From NCBI GenBank assembly GCA_024636835.1, contig JAGXGH010000085.1, forward strand, positions 1 through 64,000: a stretch of 64,000 nt of DNA. Direction: 5' to 3'. The notes beneath the pieces are model-generated. The model was not told the DNA's origin. It did not search any database and saw only the letters and a program-made list of their open reading frames with translations. Source of the stretch: Verrucomicrobiales bacterium. GTDB lineage: Bacteria; Verrucomicrobiota; Verrucomicrobiia; Verrucomicrobiales; SLCJ01. A program made the translations under genes and the position numbers. The first letter of the stretch is position 1, and the number at the start of each line of letters is the position of its first letter. Of the stretch, positions 8,460 through 16,454 are shown in pieces.

Positions 8460-9254
8460 GGTAGACGGATGTGTGTCTTGTAGGATGGCAGAGCGTCCGC
8501 CATCCATTAGGATCGTGTTTCCCGTGATGAATTTGGCATGCGATGATGCGAGAAAGGCACAGAGTGCTCCGACGTCCGCCGCCTGACCAATCGACTTGGT
8601 AGGGTGAAGTTCTTCGGTGTTCTTGCGTGCTGCTGCGGGGTCAGAAAATTCGTCGAACCAGGTTTGGTTGCCAGTGGTATCGATAAATCCCGGGGCGATC
8701 CCAACAACGCGCACATCCGGTCCCCACTCGATCGCGGCGCTTTGCACCAGACCAAGGAGTGCCGCCTTGGTGGTCTGGTAAGGGAAGCAGCCCTTGATCG
8801 TGGAATAGGCGTGATTCGAGTTCATCACTTGAAACACACCTTGGGATTCGCGTAGAAAGGGGAGGGCGGATTTTCCGAGTCGCCAGTGCGAAGCGAGATT
8901 GAGCTCCATGTTGTAGCTCCAGTCGTCTTCGCTGCAGTGTTCTGTTCCGCGAAAGACATTAAGTCCGGCATTGGAGATTACAATATCGAGACCGCCGAGA
9001 TGATCGACCGCTTGCTTGACGAACGTTGCTGGTGTTTCCGCGAGGCTGAGATCGCCGGAAAGGTAGTAGGCGGCTCTGCCGTGACTCGCGACATTGTGGA
9101 TGAATTGTTGAGCGCGCGAATGACCGGCTTCAACGCGTCCGGTGCCAACGACATGGCAACCCGCTATAGCAAGAGCGTTTGCCACCCCGGCTCCTACCCC
9201 ATCGCTGGCTCCGGTGACGAGTGCCCGTTTGTCTGTTAGATCAATTGGAAGCAT
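8457..9254 (-). CDS. SDR-family NAD(P)-dependent dehydrogenase
   Basis: A 265-residue classical short-chain dehydrogenase/reductase. The Rossmann motif TGASDGVG lies at about residues 15-22, NAG at about 95, and the catalytic Tyr-x-x-x-Lys as YQTTK at about 158-162 with a serine upstream (NSNHAYST). The C-terminal part (GNTILMDGG) is complete. It is the last gene of the operon with the enolase-superfamily dehydratase (9-base gap) and the RraA-like gene. In non-phosphorylative sugar-acid pathways an SDR oxidises the 2-keto-3-deoxy acid made by the dehydratase, so a 2-keto-3-deoxy-L-fuconate or -rhamnonate type dehydrogenase is the best guess. The exact substrate cannot be read from the sequence. 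Its stop codon lies inside the dispersed repeat, so the very C-terminus may have been reset by the insertion. Confidence 0.85.
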   Translation of the reverse strand: MLPIDLTDKRALVTGASDGVGAGVANALAIAGCHVVGTGRVEAGHSRAQQFIHNVASHGRAAYYLSGDLSLAETPATFVKQAVDHLGGLDIVISNAGLNVFRGTEHCSEDDWSYNMELNLASHWRLGKSALPFLRESQGVFQVMNSNHAYSTIKGCFPYQTTKAALLGLVQSAAIEWGPDVRVVGIAPGFIDTTGNQTWFDEFSDPAAARKNTEELHPTKSIGQAADVGALCAFLASSHAKFITGNTILMDGGRSAILQDTHPST

Positions 9255-9263
9255 GAGAGTGGG

Positions 9264-10430
9264 CTAAACGTAATAATTGTCTTTGCCTTGGAGTTCGCGA
9301 ATTCCAGGGTGTTTTTCGAGTTCTTCTTCAATCAGGTCCACCCCGAGTCCGGGACGCTCTGAAAGGTGTAGGTGGCCATCGCGAATATCCAGTGGGTGGG
9401 TAATGACCTCATCGCGCCATGGCACGTCGTTTTTCATGAACTCACAGCGGAAAAAGTTAGGAATGGATGCGCAGACGTGGGCGCTGGCGAGGGTGGAGAG
9501 TGGTCCGTTCGGATTGTGTGGCGCGACCAGGACGTTGTAGGCCTCCGCCATCGTGGCAATGCGTTTCATTTCCGAGGGGCCACCACATCGGGTAATGTCC
9601 GGCATGATGATGTCACAGATGTGTTGTTCCAAGACAGGACGGAATCCGTGGCGGGTGTAGTGGCGCTCGCCGACGCAGATGGAGACGTTGCCGGGCAGTC
9701 GGTCGCGAAGTGCGCGTAGAGTATTGGCATTTTCCGGTCCGGCGGGCTCTTCATACCAGGTCATACCGAGTGGGGCGAGTCGCTCCGCCATTTTGACGGC
9801 CATCTGTCCATTCATCATGGCGTGGGTCTCGATCATCATCTCGGTGCCGGGGCCAACAGCATCACGCACCGCTGCTGTGACTTCGTAGGCGCGGTCTTGC
9901 ATTTTCTGGGTTAGGGCGAGATTGGTATTGAGGTCGGTGCCGTAGAGGTAGTTGGTGTGGGCGAAAGGGTCGAATTTAAGTCCGGTGAATCCAGCGTCGA
10001 TGACGTCCTTGGCTTGTCTGGCATAATCCTCCGGCGTGTGGCCGCCGCCGGTGAACCAATAGTTGGCGTAAAGCTGGATTTTGTTGCGGAAGGCTCCGCC
10101 GAGGAGCTCGTAGCAAGGAACGTTAAGAACCTTGCCTTTGAGGTCGAGCAGTGCCATGTCGAGCCCGCTGATGGCGCACATCGAGGCACCAAATGGCCCA
10201 AGCCAGTTGAGGTCGCGATAAAGTTTTGTCCAGATGAAATCGGTGCGCATCGGGTCGAGGCCAATGACGCGTTCTCCGACATGTTTGGCTGCGGCTTCGA
10301 CAATAGGTGAGCCTGGCCAGTTGGTCGCCTCTCCGACTCCAGTGTGTCCGGTATCGGTGTAGACCTTGATCATGGTCCAATTGTATTTTACTCCTTCAAC
10401 GAGCCAGACTTTGACGTCAGTGATTTTCAT
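9264..10430 (-). CDS. Enolase-superfamily sugar-acid dehydratase (mandelate racemase/muconate lactonizing type)
   Basis: A 388-residue protein with the N-terminal capping domain (MKITDVKVWLVEG, then GVGEATNWPGS) and the C-terminal barrel of the enolase superfamily. Likely metal ligands follow the usual order: the Glu of MMIETHA, the first Glu of WYEEPAGPEN and the Glu of CVGERHY. DITRCGG and the His of APHNPNGPL match the acid/base pair region of the galactonate/rhamnonate dehydratase branch. The predicted reaction is loss of water from an aldonic acid to give a 2-keto-3-deoxy acid in the cytoplasm. It lies 15 bases downstream of the RraA-like gene and 9 upstream of the SDR gene, in one operon facing an AraC-type regulator. 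The exact sugar acid is not assignable. Confidence 0.85.
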   Translation of the reverse strand: MKITDVKVWLVEGVKYNWTMIKVYTDTGHTGVGEATNWPGSPIVEAAAKHVGERVIGLDPMRTDFIWTKLYRDLNWLGPFGASMCAISGLDMALLDLKGKVLNVPCYELLGGAFRNKIQLYANYWFTGGGHTPEDYARQAKDVIDAGFTGLKFDPFAHTNYLYGTDLNTNLALTQKMQDRAYEVTAAVRDAVGPGTEMMIETHAMMNGQMAVKMAERLAPLGMTWYEEPAGPENANTLRALRDRLPGNVSICVGERHYTRHGFRPVLEQHICDIIMPDITRCGGPSEMKRIATMAEAYNVLVAPHNPNGPLSTLASAHVCASIPNFFRCEFMKNDVPWRDEVITHPLDIRDGHLHLSERPGLGVDLIEEELEKHPGIRELQGKDNYYV

Positions 10431-10445
10431 GAGTGTGTAAATGGC

Positions 10446-11135
10446 TTAAAGGATGCCGTAGGTGTCGTAGGCTTCGCGGGCGGACATGCCTTCTTCGATT
10501 TTTTGCTGCACGATGTTTTCTCCGGTTGCCTTTTCATAAGCACCGAGGATGACTTCTTTTTCCACTTCTTTGGGGATCACCAAGACTCCATCGAGATCGC
10601 CAAAGACGATCTGCCCGGGCTCGATCGTCACACCACCGATTTCGATCGAGCAATTATAGTCGATGACCTTGCCGCGCGGTGCCTGGTCTCTTGCGTAGCG
10701 GCCTTGGGAAAAGGTTGGAAAATTGAGTTTGTAAATCCCTCTGGTGTCGCGGGAGAAACCATCGACAACCGCACCTACGGCACCGCACTTCATGGCACGC
10801 GTACTCATCAACTCCCCCCAAAGTGCATACGTTGGAGATGACCCTGTGCAGATGTAGACGTCATTCTCTTTGAGTGAATCGAGAGCGTCGAGCATCAGTC
10901 CGAATGGTTGGGCAAGGATGGGGTTGTTTTTACTGGTTGAGAGCTCTTCAAAGCAATCGGCCTCAAGCACTGGCATCGCTCGTCCGATGACAATCATGTC
11001 CTCGCGGAGTGCTTGCAGACGTTGCGGCAAAAACTGGTTGAGGTATCCCATTTTGTCTAAAATGTCTCCAACCACTGCGGTGTAAAGATGCTCGCGCATC
11101 AGCGCAAAGAGTTCGTTATCGTTTGTCCAGTGCAT
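10446..11135 (-). CDS. RraA-family protein, probable pyruvate-type aldolase
   Basis: A 229-residue member of the RraA/HMG-aldolase family. The active-site stretch of the aldolase branch is present: GELMSTRAMKCGAVGAVVDG followed by FSRD, giving the G-x(4)-R ... R-D pattern that binds Mg and the keto acid, and later FGDLDGVLVIPKE. In that branch the enzymes cleave 4-hydroxy-2-oxo acids or decarboxylate oxaloacetate; the RNase E-inhibiting branch lacks this full site. First gene of the catabolic operon, so it may cleave the keto-deoxy acid made by the two downstream enzymes. The gene starts 150 bases from the divergent AraC-type regulator. Confidence 0.8.
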   Translation of the reverse strand: MHWTNDNELFALMREHLYTAVVGDILDKMGYLNQFLPQRLQALREDMIVIGRAMPVLEADCFEELSTSKNNPILAQPFGLMLDALDSLKENDVYICTGSSPTYALWGELMSTRAMKCGAVGAVVDGFSRDTRGIYKLNFPTFSQGRYARDQAPRGKVIDYNCSIEIGGVTIEPGQIVFGDLDGVLVIPKEVEKEVILGAYEKATGENIVQQKIEEGMSAREAYDTYGIL

Positions 11136-11185
11136 GATGTTTTTGTGAAGTCACGGGTTGGTGACCTAGCTGAAGATGGTGGTTG

Positions 11186-11256
11186 TTTGCACAAAATCAC
11201 AGTTAGGAATGCTCATTACAGCTGATATTTCGTTGATTTTAGCAATGATTTGCACA
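11186..11256. promoter_or_regulatory. Two direct TTTGCACA boxes between the catabolic operon and its regulator
   Basis: TTTGCACA occurs at 11186-11193 and again at 11249-11256 in the same orientation, 63 bases apart, which is six helical turns. This is the layout expected of half-sites for an AraC-type activator. They sit in the 150-base region between the divergent RraA-like and AraC-type genes. Binding is inferred from spacing and position only. Confidence 0.45.
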
Positions 11257-11285
11257 TTTTTATCCGAATGTGTAGGAATTGATGC

Positions 11286-12158
11286 ATGTCTTGGCCGAGC
11301 TACCCGGATCGAAAATACATCAAACGTCCGAAGTTTGGTCTTTACCTTGACCCTGATGAACGTGCGAGGAGTTGGGGACTCCGTGTTCACGGCTTGGGGA
11401 ACTTTACCAGCAAGGTGAAAGACATCCCGCCGCGCGGTCGGGTGCTCAATGAATATGCCTTGTTGATCGTCCAAGAGGGCGAAGGCACACTGAAGGAGTC
11501 AAATGGAGAAGAGAGCGCTCTGTCTGCAGGGGATGTCGTTCTTGTTGCGCCGGATTGGTGGCATTTGTATAACCCTCATTCAGGTAAAGGGTGGCGAACG
11601 GCATGGGTGATTTTTGACGGTCCTGTGGCGGACAATTTGTTCAGTGAAGGGTTTTTTACGGCGGGTCGCCTGGCTAAGCGTATTGAGTTGGCTGGCCTGA
11701 AATACTTGGTCGCGACGATCGACGGAATGATCGATAGAGCGATGAACTTTCCAGAGTCACAAGGTCTTCATTCGCGTTTGAGCGCTGAACTTTATGGAGT
11801 GTTGGCGAGACTGATGGATTGGACCGAGTTCTCTCATGGCGATCAACGCATTGAGGCGTCGATTCGGGAAGTGGAGAAGAGTTTTGTCGAAGAAATTAAC
11901 TTTAAAGAACTTCAGAGATCGTCGGGAATGGGAGTGACTCCTTTTCTTCGAGAGTTTCGTCGGGTCACGGGGAATTCCCCAAAGAGTTATCAGCAACGTC
12001 TGAAGGTTCGCTTGGCGAAGGAACTGCTCAGTCACACGGACGACCCAGTTTCTGAAATAGCACGCAAGGTTGGCTACCATCAGTCCGCGTATTTCTCGCG
12101 GATTTTCTCGGCTAAAGTGGGTATGTCACCTATTGCATGGCGAATGTCGACGAAATGA
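11286..12158 (+). CDS. AraC-family transcriptional regulator
   Basis: A 290-residue protein with an N-terminal cupin-like sensor domain (about 40-110: GRVLNEYALLIVQEGEGTL, LSAGDVVLVAPDWWHLY) and a C-terminal double helix-turn-helix AraC domain (about 190-288: INFKELQRSSGMGVTPFLREF, then LLSHTDDPVSEIARKVGYHQ and SAYFSRIFSAKVGMSPIAWR). Proteins of this layout bind a sugar or sugar acid in the cupin and activate an adjacent operon. It is divergent from the RraA-enolase-SDR operon and is the obvious candidate for its control. The inducer is unknown. Confidence 0.88.
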   Translation: MSWPSYPDRKYIKRPKFGLYLDPDERARSWGLRVHGLGNFTSKVKDIPPRGRVLNEYALLIVQEGEGTLKESNGEESALSAGDVVLVAPDWWHLYNPHSGKGWRTAWVIFDGPVADNLFSEGFFTAGRLAKRIELAGLKYLVATIDGMIDRAMNFPESQGLHSRLSAELYGVLARLMDWTEFSHGDQRIEASIREVEKSFVEEINFKELQRSSGMGVTPFLREFRRVTGNSPKSYQQRLKVRLAKELLSHTDDPVSEIARKVGYHQSAYFSRIFSAKVGMSPIAWRMSTK

Positions 12159-12165
12159 TAGGATC

Positions 12166-12271
12166 TTAAACCGGTTCCGAATAAATACCTGACTATTCGC
12201 CGCGCACAAGAAGTTCACTATCAACCGATACGCCTCCCCGTCGCGTCAGAACAACACCAAGATTTGGGTTG
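12166..12271 (-). repeat. Dispersed hairpin-ended repeat, copy 3 (inverted)
   Basis: It runs from TTAAACCGGTTCCGAATAAA through CTGACTATTCGCCGCGCAC and CGTCGCGTCAGAA to the terminal hairpin CAAC(A)CCAA-GAT-TTGGGTTG (12252-12271). This is the reverse orientation of the copy at 8356. It fills the gap between the converging AraC-type and CcsA genes, where its hairpin could help end both transcripts. Confidence 0.75.
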
Positions 12272-12277
12272 TGACAC

Positions 12278-14113
12278 TCAGACCTTCACGGTTCCTTTAT
12301 TTTGTCTTTCTGGAATGAAGCCGAGAGCCATGAGCAACAGTTGGCTAACGATGAATGCGCTGAGCCAGAAAAACGCAGAATCAGTGAATCCGTAGGAATG
12401 GAGGCCGATTCCTAGCATGTTGGTTCCGAACCAGGACCACGAAGTGACAATGTTTCCAAAGATTGCCAACACCATCATTCCGCGGTCTTTGATGAACCCT
12501 CCCCAGCGTGCATGTAGGATGATGGCATTCCAAATGACGATAAGGAGTGCGCCGTTTTCCTTCGGGTCCCAACCCCAGAACCGCCCCCATGACTGATCCG
12601 CCCAGATTCCACCGAGGACCGTCCCCACGAAGCTGGTAAGGGTGGCAAAACAGATGACTCCGTAAACCATACCACGAAAGGAGGCTGCCGTTGACTTCGG
12701 GATAGAGCCGAAGATTCGGCGTATCAGGTAAACTATGGCGATTGTTCCCGCCAGGAAAGTGGCGGAATAGCCGAGGGTGATCACGACGACGTGGGTCGCC
12801 AGCCAGAAATTCGTATCCAACACCGCACGCATCATTTCCAAGGTGTCACCGGAGAGAGAAAGGTGGTGAGCGATGAGTAGGGTAGAGAATCCAACCACGG
12901 CTGCGACGGCTGTGCCGATACCGTTGCGGTAAAATGCTTCGATTGCGATACTGAGGACGATGGCACCCCAGCCGATGAATACAGCGGAGGAGTAGAGGTT
13001 TGTGACCGGGGGGCGACCTTCCAGCATCATGCGTATTACGAGGCCTGCTGTGTGGAGGATAAAGCCGATTATAAGCGTGCGGAAGGCTGCCTGGCGGAGA
13101 GTTGCTCCCTGTTTCAGCCACGACAGAATGGCGCACAGGAATGCGACCACGTAGAGAACCATGGACAGGTAAAAGGGGGCCACCCTGTTGAAAAGTGTCT
13201 CAGAAGATCCTTTTGCAAGCCGCTCGGGCCATTTTTCCGAAAGCCATTGAGTGTATTCGGATACAGCTGAATTGAAGGCAACCGGATCGTTCGCACGGTA
13301 GGCGTCGCCGATACGGGCATAGGCGAGAGTGGCCGGCAAGAGTCCATCTGCGTCAATGGCGTCAATCAAGGAATCGGGGAGTTTCCTCCAGTCGTCTACG
13401 GTGTCTCCGGAAGGTACCGCGTAGATGTCCGTGAGCGGCGCCCACTCGAGGATGGAGCGCATGCGTGCTGCGGCACTTGCAATAGCGTCTTCGTTGAAGC
13501 TTTGGCCATTGTTCTTCTTTTCCGCTTCAACGAGTGCCCCATCGATATTGGAGAGGAAGAGGGTGAACTCGGCTTCAGCTTGATTCTGGCCGGGATGGGC
13601 GAGGGTATGCTTGAGACCATTGTAAAGACCAAGGTTACGGGTCAGTCGCATCAGGGCTTTTTCGTAGGGACTCCATGTCTGGGGTTCCTTCGCGCCGATC
13701 CGTCGTGCTTCCGGCTGGATAGCATCGAACGAGGGTTGTAACTGAGAATAGGAATAGGTTTTTTCCTCATCCCTCGTGAGGCCCGTGAGTCCGAGTATCT
13801 CATCATGATGGATGAGGAAAATCTTCCGCTCGTCGGCAACCTCAGGTCGGAAGGAAAGCTCCGCGAGCCACTCGGACGGGCTTTGTGGTGCATTGTCACC
13901 GGGTACGCGCTGTTTTCCGACGATGGAGAGCAGGGCGTTCCGTGCGAGCGAATCAAGGGGCTGGACGCGTCCGTTCGAGACGACGGGTAGCGTGGCGAAA
14001 TCCTTGAAATGGAACCCTTTTTCCGGGGCGCGCGCGCGGAATACGGCACTGGCTACGAAGATGAGGCAGAGCGTTGGGACGAGCCATGCGGCGATTTTTC
14101 GTAAAATTTTCAT
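12278..14113 (-). CDS. ccsA: Cytochrome c biogenesis protein CcsA/ResC with long N-terminal extension
   Basis: A 611-residue membrane protein. After a first membrane segment (about 8-25) comes a roughly 270-residue periplasmic region starting FATLPVVSNGRVQPLDSLAR, seen in CcsA proteins of Bacteroidetes, Planctomycetes and Verrucomicrobia. The second half is the CcsA core with about eight membrane segments and the haem-handling tryptophan-rich motif WGRFWGWDPKENGALLIVIW, plus conserved His residues (ATHVVVITLGY, ILHARWG). With ResB it forms the system II (Ccs) haem lyase, which carries haem across the inner membrane and attaches it to CXXCH motifs. It is the last gene of the cytochrome operon and overlaps ResB by 4 bases. 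The multihaem proteins upstream are obvious clients. Confidence 0.9.
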   Translation of the reverse strand: MKILRKIAAWLVPTLCLIFVASAVFRARAPEKGFHFKDFATLPVVSNGRVQPLDSLARNALLSIVGKQRVPGDNAPQSPSEWLAELSFRPEVADERKIFLIHHDEILGLTGLTRDEEKTYSYSQLQPSFDAIQPEARRIGAKEPQTWSPYEKALMRLTRNLGLYNGLKHTLAHPGQNQAEAEFTLFLSNIDGALVEAEKKNNGQSFNEDAIASAAARMRSILEWAPLTDIYAVPSGDTVDDWRKLPDSLIDAIDADGLLPATLAYARIGDAYRANDPVAFNSAVSEYTQWLSEKWPERLAKGSSETLFNRVAPFYLSMVLYVVAFLCAILSWLKQGATLRQAAFRTLIIGFILHTAGLVIRMMLEGRPPVTNLYSSAVFIGWGAIVLSIAIEAFYRNGIGTAVAAVVGFSTLLIAHHLSLSGDTLEMMRAVLDTNFWLATHVVVITLGYSATFLAGTIAIVYLIRRIFGSIPKSTAASFRGMVYGVICFATLTSFVGTVLGGIWADQSWGRFWGWDPKENGALLIVIWNAIILHARWGGFIKDRGMMVLAIFGNIVTSWSWFGTNMLGIGLHSYGFTDSAFFWLSAFIVSQLLLMALGFIPERQNKGTVKV

Positions 14114-15285
14114 GACTCTACCGATGTCGACCGGTTGCGGCGGGAAAGAGCTTTGAGAAGGTGCTGGGAAAAGACCCAGAGCAGGCCGAAACCTACCATG
14201 GCGCAGGAGATGTAGGGGAGTGTCCAGACAGGATTGCGAACCACTTGGAGAATACTGGTCGAATCGTTGTTATCAAATCCGGACTGGTAAAAGGTCAGTC
14301 CGCCATAGCGCAGTGGATGGTTCATGTAGATGAGATCCTCCCTGTTTTCGCCGGTCTCAGGATTGATGATGCGGATCTTGCTGGAGAAGTTTTTCGGGAC
14401 GTTTGTGCCGAGATAGCGGTCGTGGCTGAAGTCGAGGAGTTTGATGGAAAACGGGTGGTAGAGACGACGCTGGCGAATCGTCATTTTCCAAGTCTTTCCG
14501 GTAACGTTGAAATTCTCTTCGGTCTTCAGTGCATTGGAAAGCAACCAGCGGCCTTGCGATTTTCCATCCTTCGGAATGATTTCGACGAATGCCGTGGAGA
14601 GGTCGCGGCGGTCGGCCTGGGTTTCCCTTGGCGTGCCTCGTACGGCGAAAGGTTTGCCTAGACCCGTGGTGGCGCGTGTTTTTTCGAACTCCTCGGTAGC
14701 TTCCGATTCGGGAACGATTTCACTGTTACGGAAAAAACTGAGGATTTTCACGGTAAATCCTTCCATGGGAAACTCCGCACCATCGCGAAGTCGGCTTTGC
14801 GGGATGGCTGTGACAGTTTCCAGTCCGTTGCTATCCGGCTCGATGATGACGAGCTCCACTTCCCGTTGGAAGACCGAGTAGTTTTTCGTCTCGCCTTCGT
14901 CTATGGGCATTTGTGCTTCTTTTCCGAGGATGCCCGTGAGTATTTCGCTCAAGAGCATGATCAGGATCCCGGAATGTATGACGATCATACCTGCTTTGTT
15001 CCAGCGGAGTTTGAAACGTGCGCCATGCGCTGCCAAGAGGTTGATGATCAGAAGCAGGCCAAGAAGAGTGCCGCCGGGCATTGGCAGGGAAAGTTTTTTG
15101 TCGCCGGGCATCACATCCCACCATGCGACCCATGATCGGAAAAATCTGAGTTGCACCTCGTGGATGCCGAGTTCTACCTGGCTGATTGTGGCCACAAAGA
15201 TCAGCACCATGGCTAAAGCCAGCAGGACGATCGTGAGACGTAGCGAACTCAGGAACTTACCAAATTTTCGGAGAATAGAGAGCAT
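14110..15285 (-). CDS. resB: Cytochrome c biogenesis protein ResB/Ccs1
   Basis: A 391-residue membrane protein with three N-terminal membrane segments (about 10-36, 70-88, 96-117), a large periplasmic domain and one C-terminal segment (about 350-370), the usual ResB plan. Recognisable parts are SSLRLTIVLLALAMVLIFVATI, then 'GMIVIHSGILIMLLSEILTG' and, near the end, 'MNHPLRYGGLTFYQSGF', the conserved ResB signature before the last segment. It works with CcsA in system II haem attachment to apocytochromes c. It overlaps CcsA by 4 bases and lies 12 bases after the lipoprotein gene. Confidence 0.9.
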   Translation of the reverse strand: MLSILRKFGKFLSSLRLTIVLLALAMVLIFVATISQVELGIHEVQLRFFRSWVAWWDVMPGDKKLSLPMPGGTLLGLLLIINLLAAHGARFKLRWNKAGMIVIHSGILIMLLSEILTGILGKEAQMPIDEGETKNYSVFQREVELVIIEPDSNGLETVTAIPQSRLRDGAEFPMEGFTVKILSFFRNSEIVPESEATEEFEKTRATTGLGKPFAVRGTPRETQADRRDLSTAFVEIIPKDGKSQGRWLLSNALKTEENFNVTGKTWKMTIRQRRLYHPFSIKLLDFSHDRYLGTNVPKNFSSKIRIINPETGENREDLIYMNHPLRYGGLTFYQSGFDNNDSTSILQVVRNPVWTLPYISCAMVGFGLLWVFSQHLLKALSRRNRSTSVES

Positions 15286-15297
15286 TGGGCGGAAGGT

Positions 15298-16371
15298 TCA
15301 AGGAAAGGTTGCGGAACGGACGAATTGTTCGAACTTTTCCATGTTGGCTTCGACCAAAGTTGCTTCACCTGTGATTTTGAAAAACCAGGTCATCCCCTCA
15401 CGGTTCAGGATCGCGGAACCGATGGCCGCTTTTTTCCCTTCGAGAAGTGGCTCGGTGCTGACCATCTTACTGAGAAAATAATCGCCTGCAGGGCCGGTAA
15501 CGGTTTTTCCGAGAGCTGGATCGGTTTCGGATTCGAGTGGGGCAAGCTGGACCTGTGCGCGCCAGCGGTTGACGTTGTCAAGAATACTCCCCGAATCGCC
15601 GGGCAAGGGGATGACAGAGACATCCGCGAAGGTTCCCTCCGGGCCGGTGATGGAATAGCTGGCGACACGCATGGCACTGCCCTCGCTGGGCACCCAGGAT
15701 TCCGGGGGCACCACGTTTACTTTGGGCTTTTTGGTTTCTGCGGCGGAAGGGGTTGGAGAAGCAGGGCTGGCCGATCCTGCGACGCGTACGGTGCGGAGGA
15801 AGTCCATGAATTTGCCCCCGGATTTGTTCAGGATTCCGGATGGGCCTGTGAACTTGAAGTACCAAGTCTCGGAGGCAAGGGGAAGGACGGCGGCGAGGAT
15901 TCCCTCGACTTCCGGTGCCGCGTTCGGCGGAATCAGATTGTAGAGCAGCATGCCTTCTGCTGAATCGGCGATCTTCATGGGCTGCCCTCCGATCTTGTCG
16001 TCGTCGAGAGTTTTCAATCCCACTTGGCCACGCCAGCGGTTGACATTTGCGGCGAGGCCTCCGCCGTCTCCACCGAGCTTGGAGACGGTGACGCGACCGC
16101 CATCCGGGAGCGAGTAAGCGGCGGTTAGGAATTGGCCGGCCTCCTCCTGTGTCCAGCCGTCTCCGGCTTGCCACGTGACGGTGTTAGAGTGTGCGGCGTG
16201 ATCGTGCGGCTTACTCTCATCCGGTTTCGGAGCGGCACCGATGGGGTCGACGGTAGGGGAAGCGGTAACAGTTTCTGTGTCTTTTGCGATTTTGTAGACG
16301 CGTATCTCCTCATCCTTACAGGAGGATAGGAAACAGAGGGTGATCGGGACGATTAGGAAAAGGGTTCGCAT
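15298..16371 (-). CDS. Predicted lipoprotein with a duplicated domain
   Basis: A 357-residue protein from the ATG at 16371. I prefer this start over one 54 bases upstream because it gives a proper lipoprotein signal (MRTLFLIVPITLCFLSSC, lipid on Cys18). After a low-complexity linker containing HDHAAH, two similar domains follow (about residues 70-210 and 230-357). Each has an early beta stretch (TAAYSLPDGGRVTVS; ASYSITGPEGTFADVS), the motif NVNRWRxQVxL, and a late 'TWxFKxTG' segment. I know no function for this domain. It lies between the FAD/2Fe-2S reductase and ResB in the cytochrome operon, so it probably acts in the periplasm in assembly or electron transfer; it carries no CXXCH or other cofactor motif. 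Confidence 0.6.
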   Translation of the reverse strand: MRTLFLIVPITLCFLSSCKDEEIRVYKIAKDTETVTASPTVDPIGAAPKPDESKPHDHAAHSNTVTWQAGDGWTQEEAGQFLTAAYSLPDGGRVTVSKLGGDGGGLAANVNRWRGQVGLKTLDDDKIGGQPMKIADSAEGMLLYNLIPPNAAPEVEGILAAVLPLASETWYFKFTGPSGILNKSGGKFMDFLRTVRVAGSASPASPTPSAAETKKPKVNVVPPESWVPSEGSAMRVASYSITGPEGTFADVSVIPLPGDSGSILDNVNRWRAQVQLAPLESETDPALGKTVTGPAGDYFLSKMVSTEPLLEGKKAAIGSAILNREGMTWFFKITGEATLVEANMEKFEQFVRSATFP

Positions 16372-16454
16372 GGCTGGAAGTATCTCGTTGGAGCCGAGAG
16401 TCCGCGATTCGGGAGGGCGTGTCAAAAATAAAGCGGCAATTCGTAGGGAAAAGC

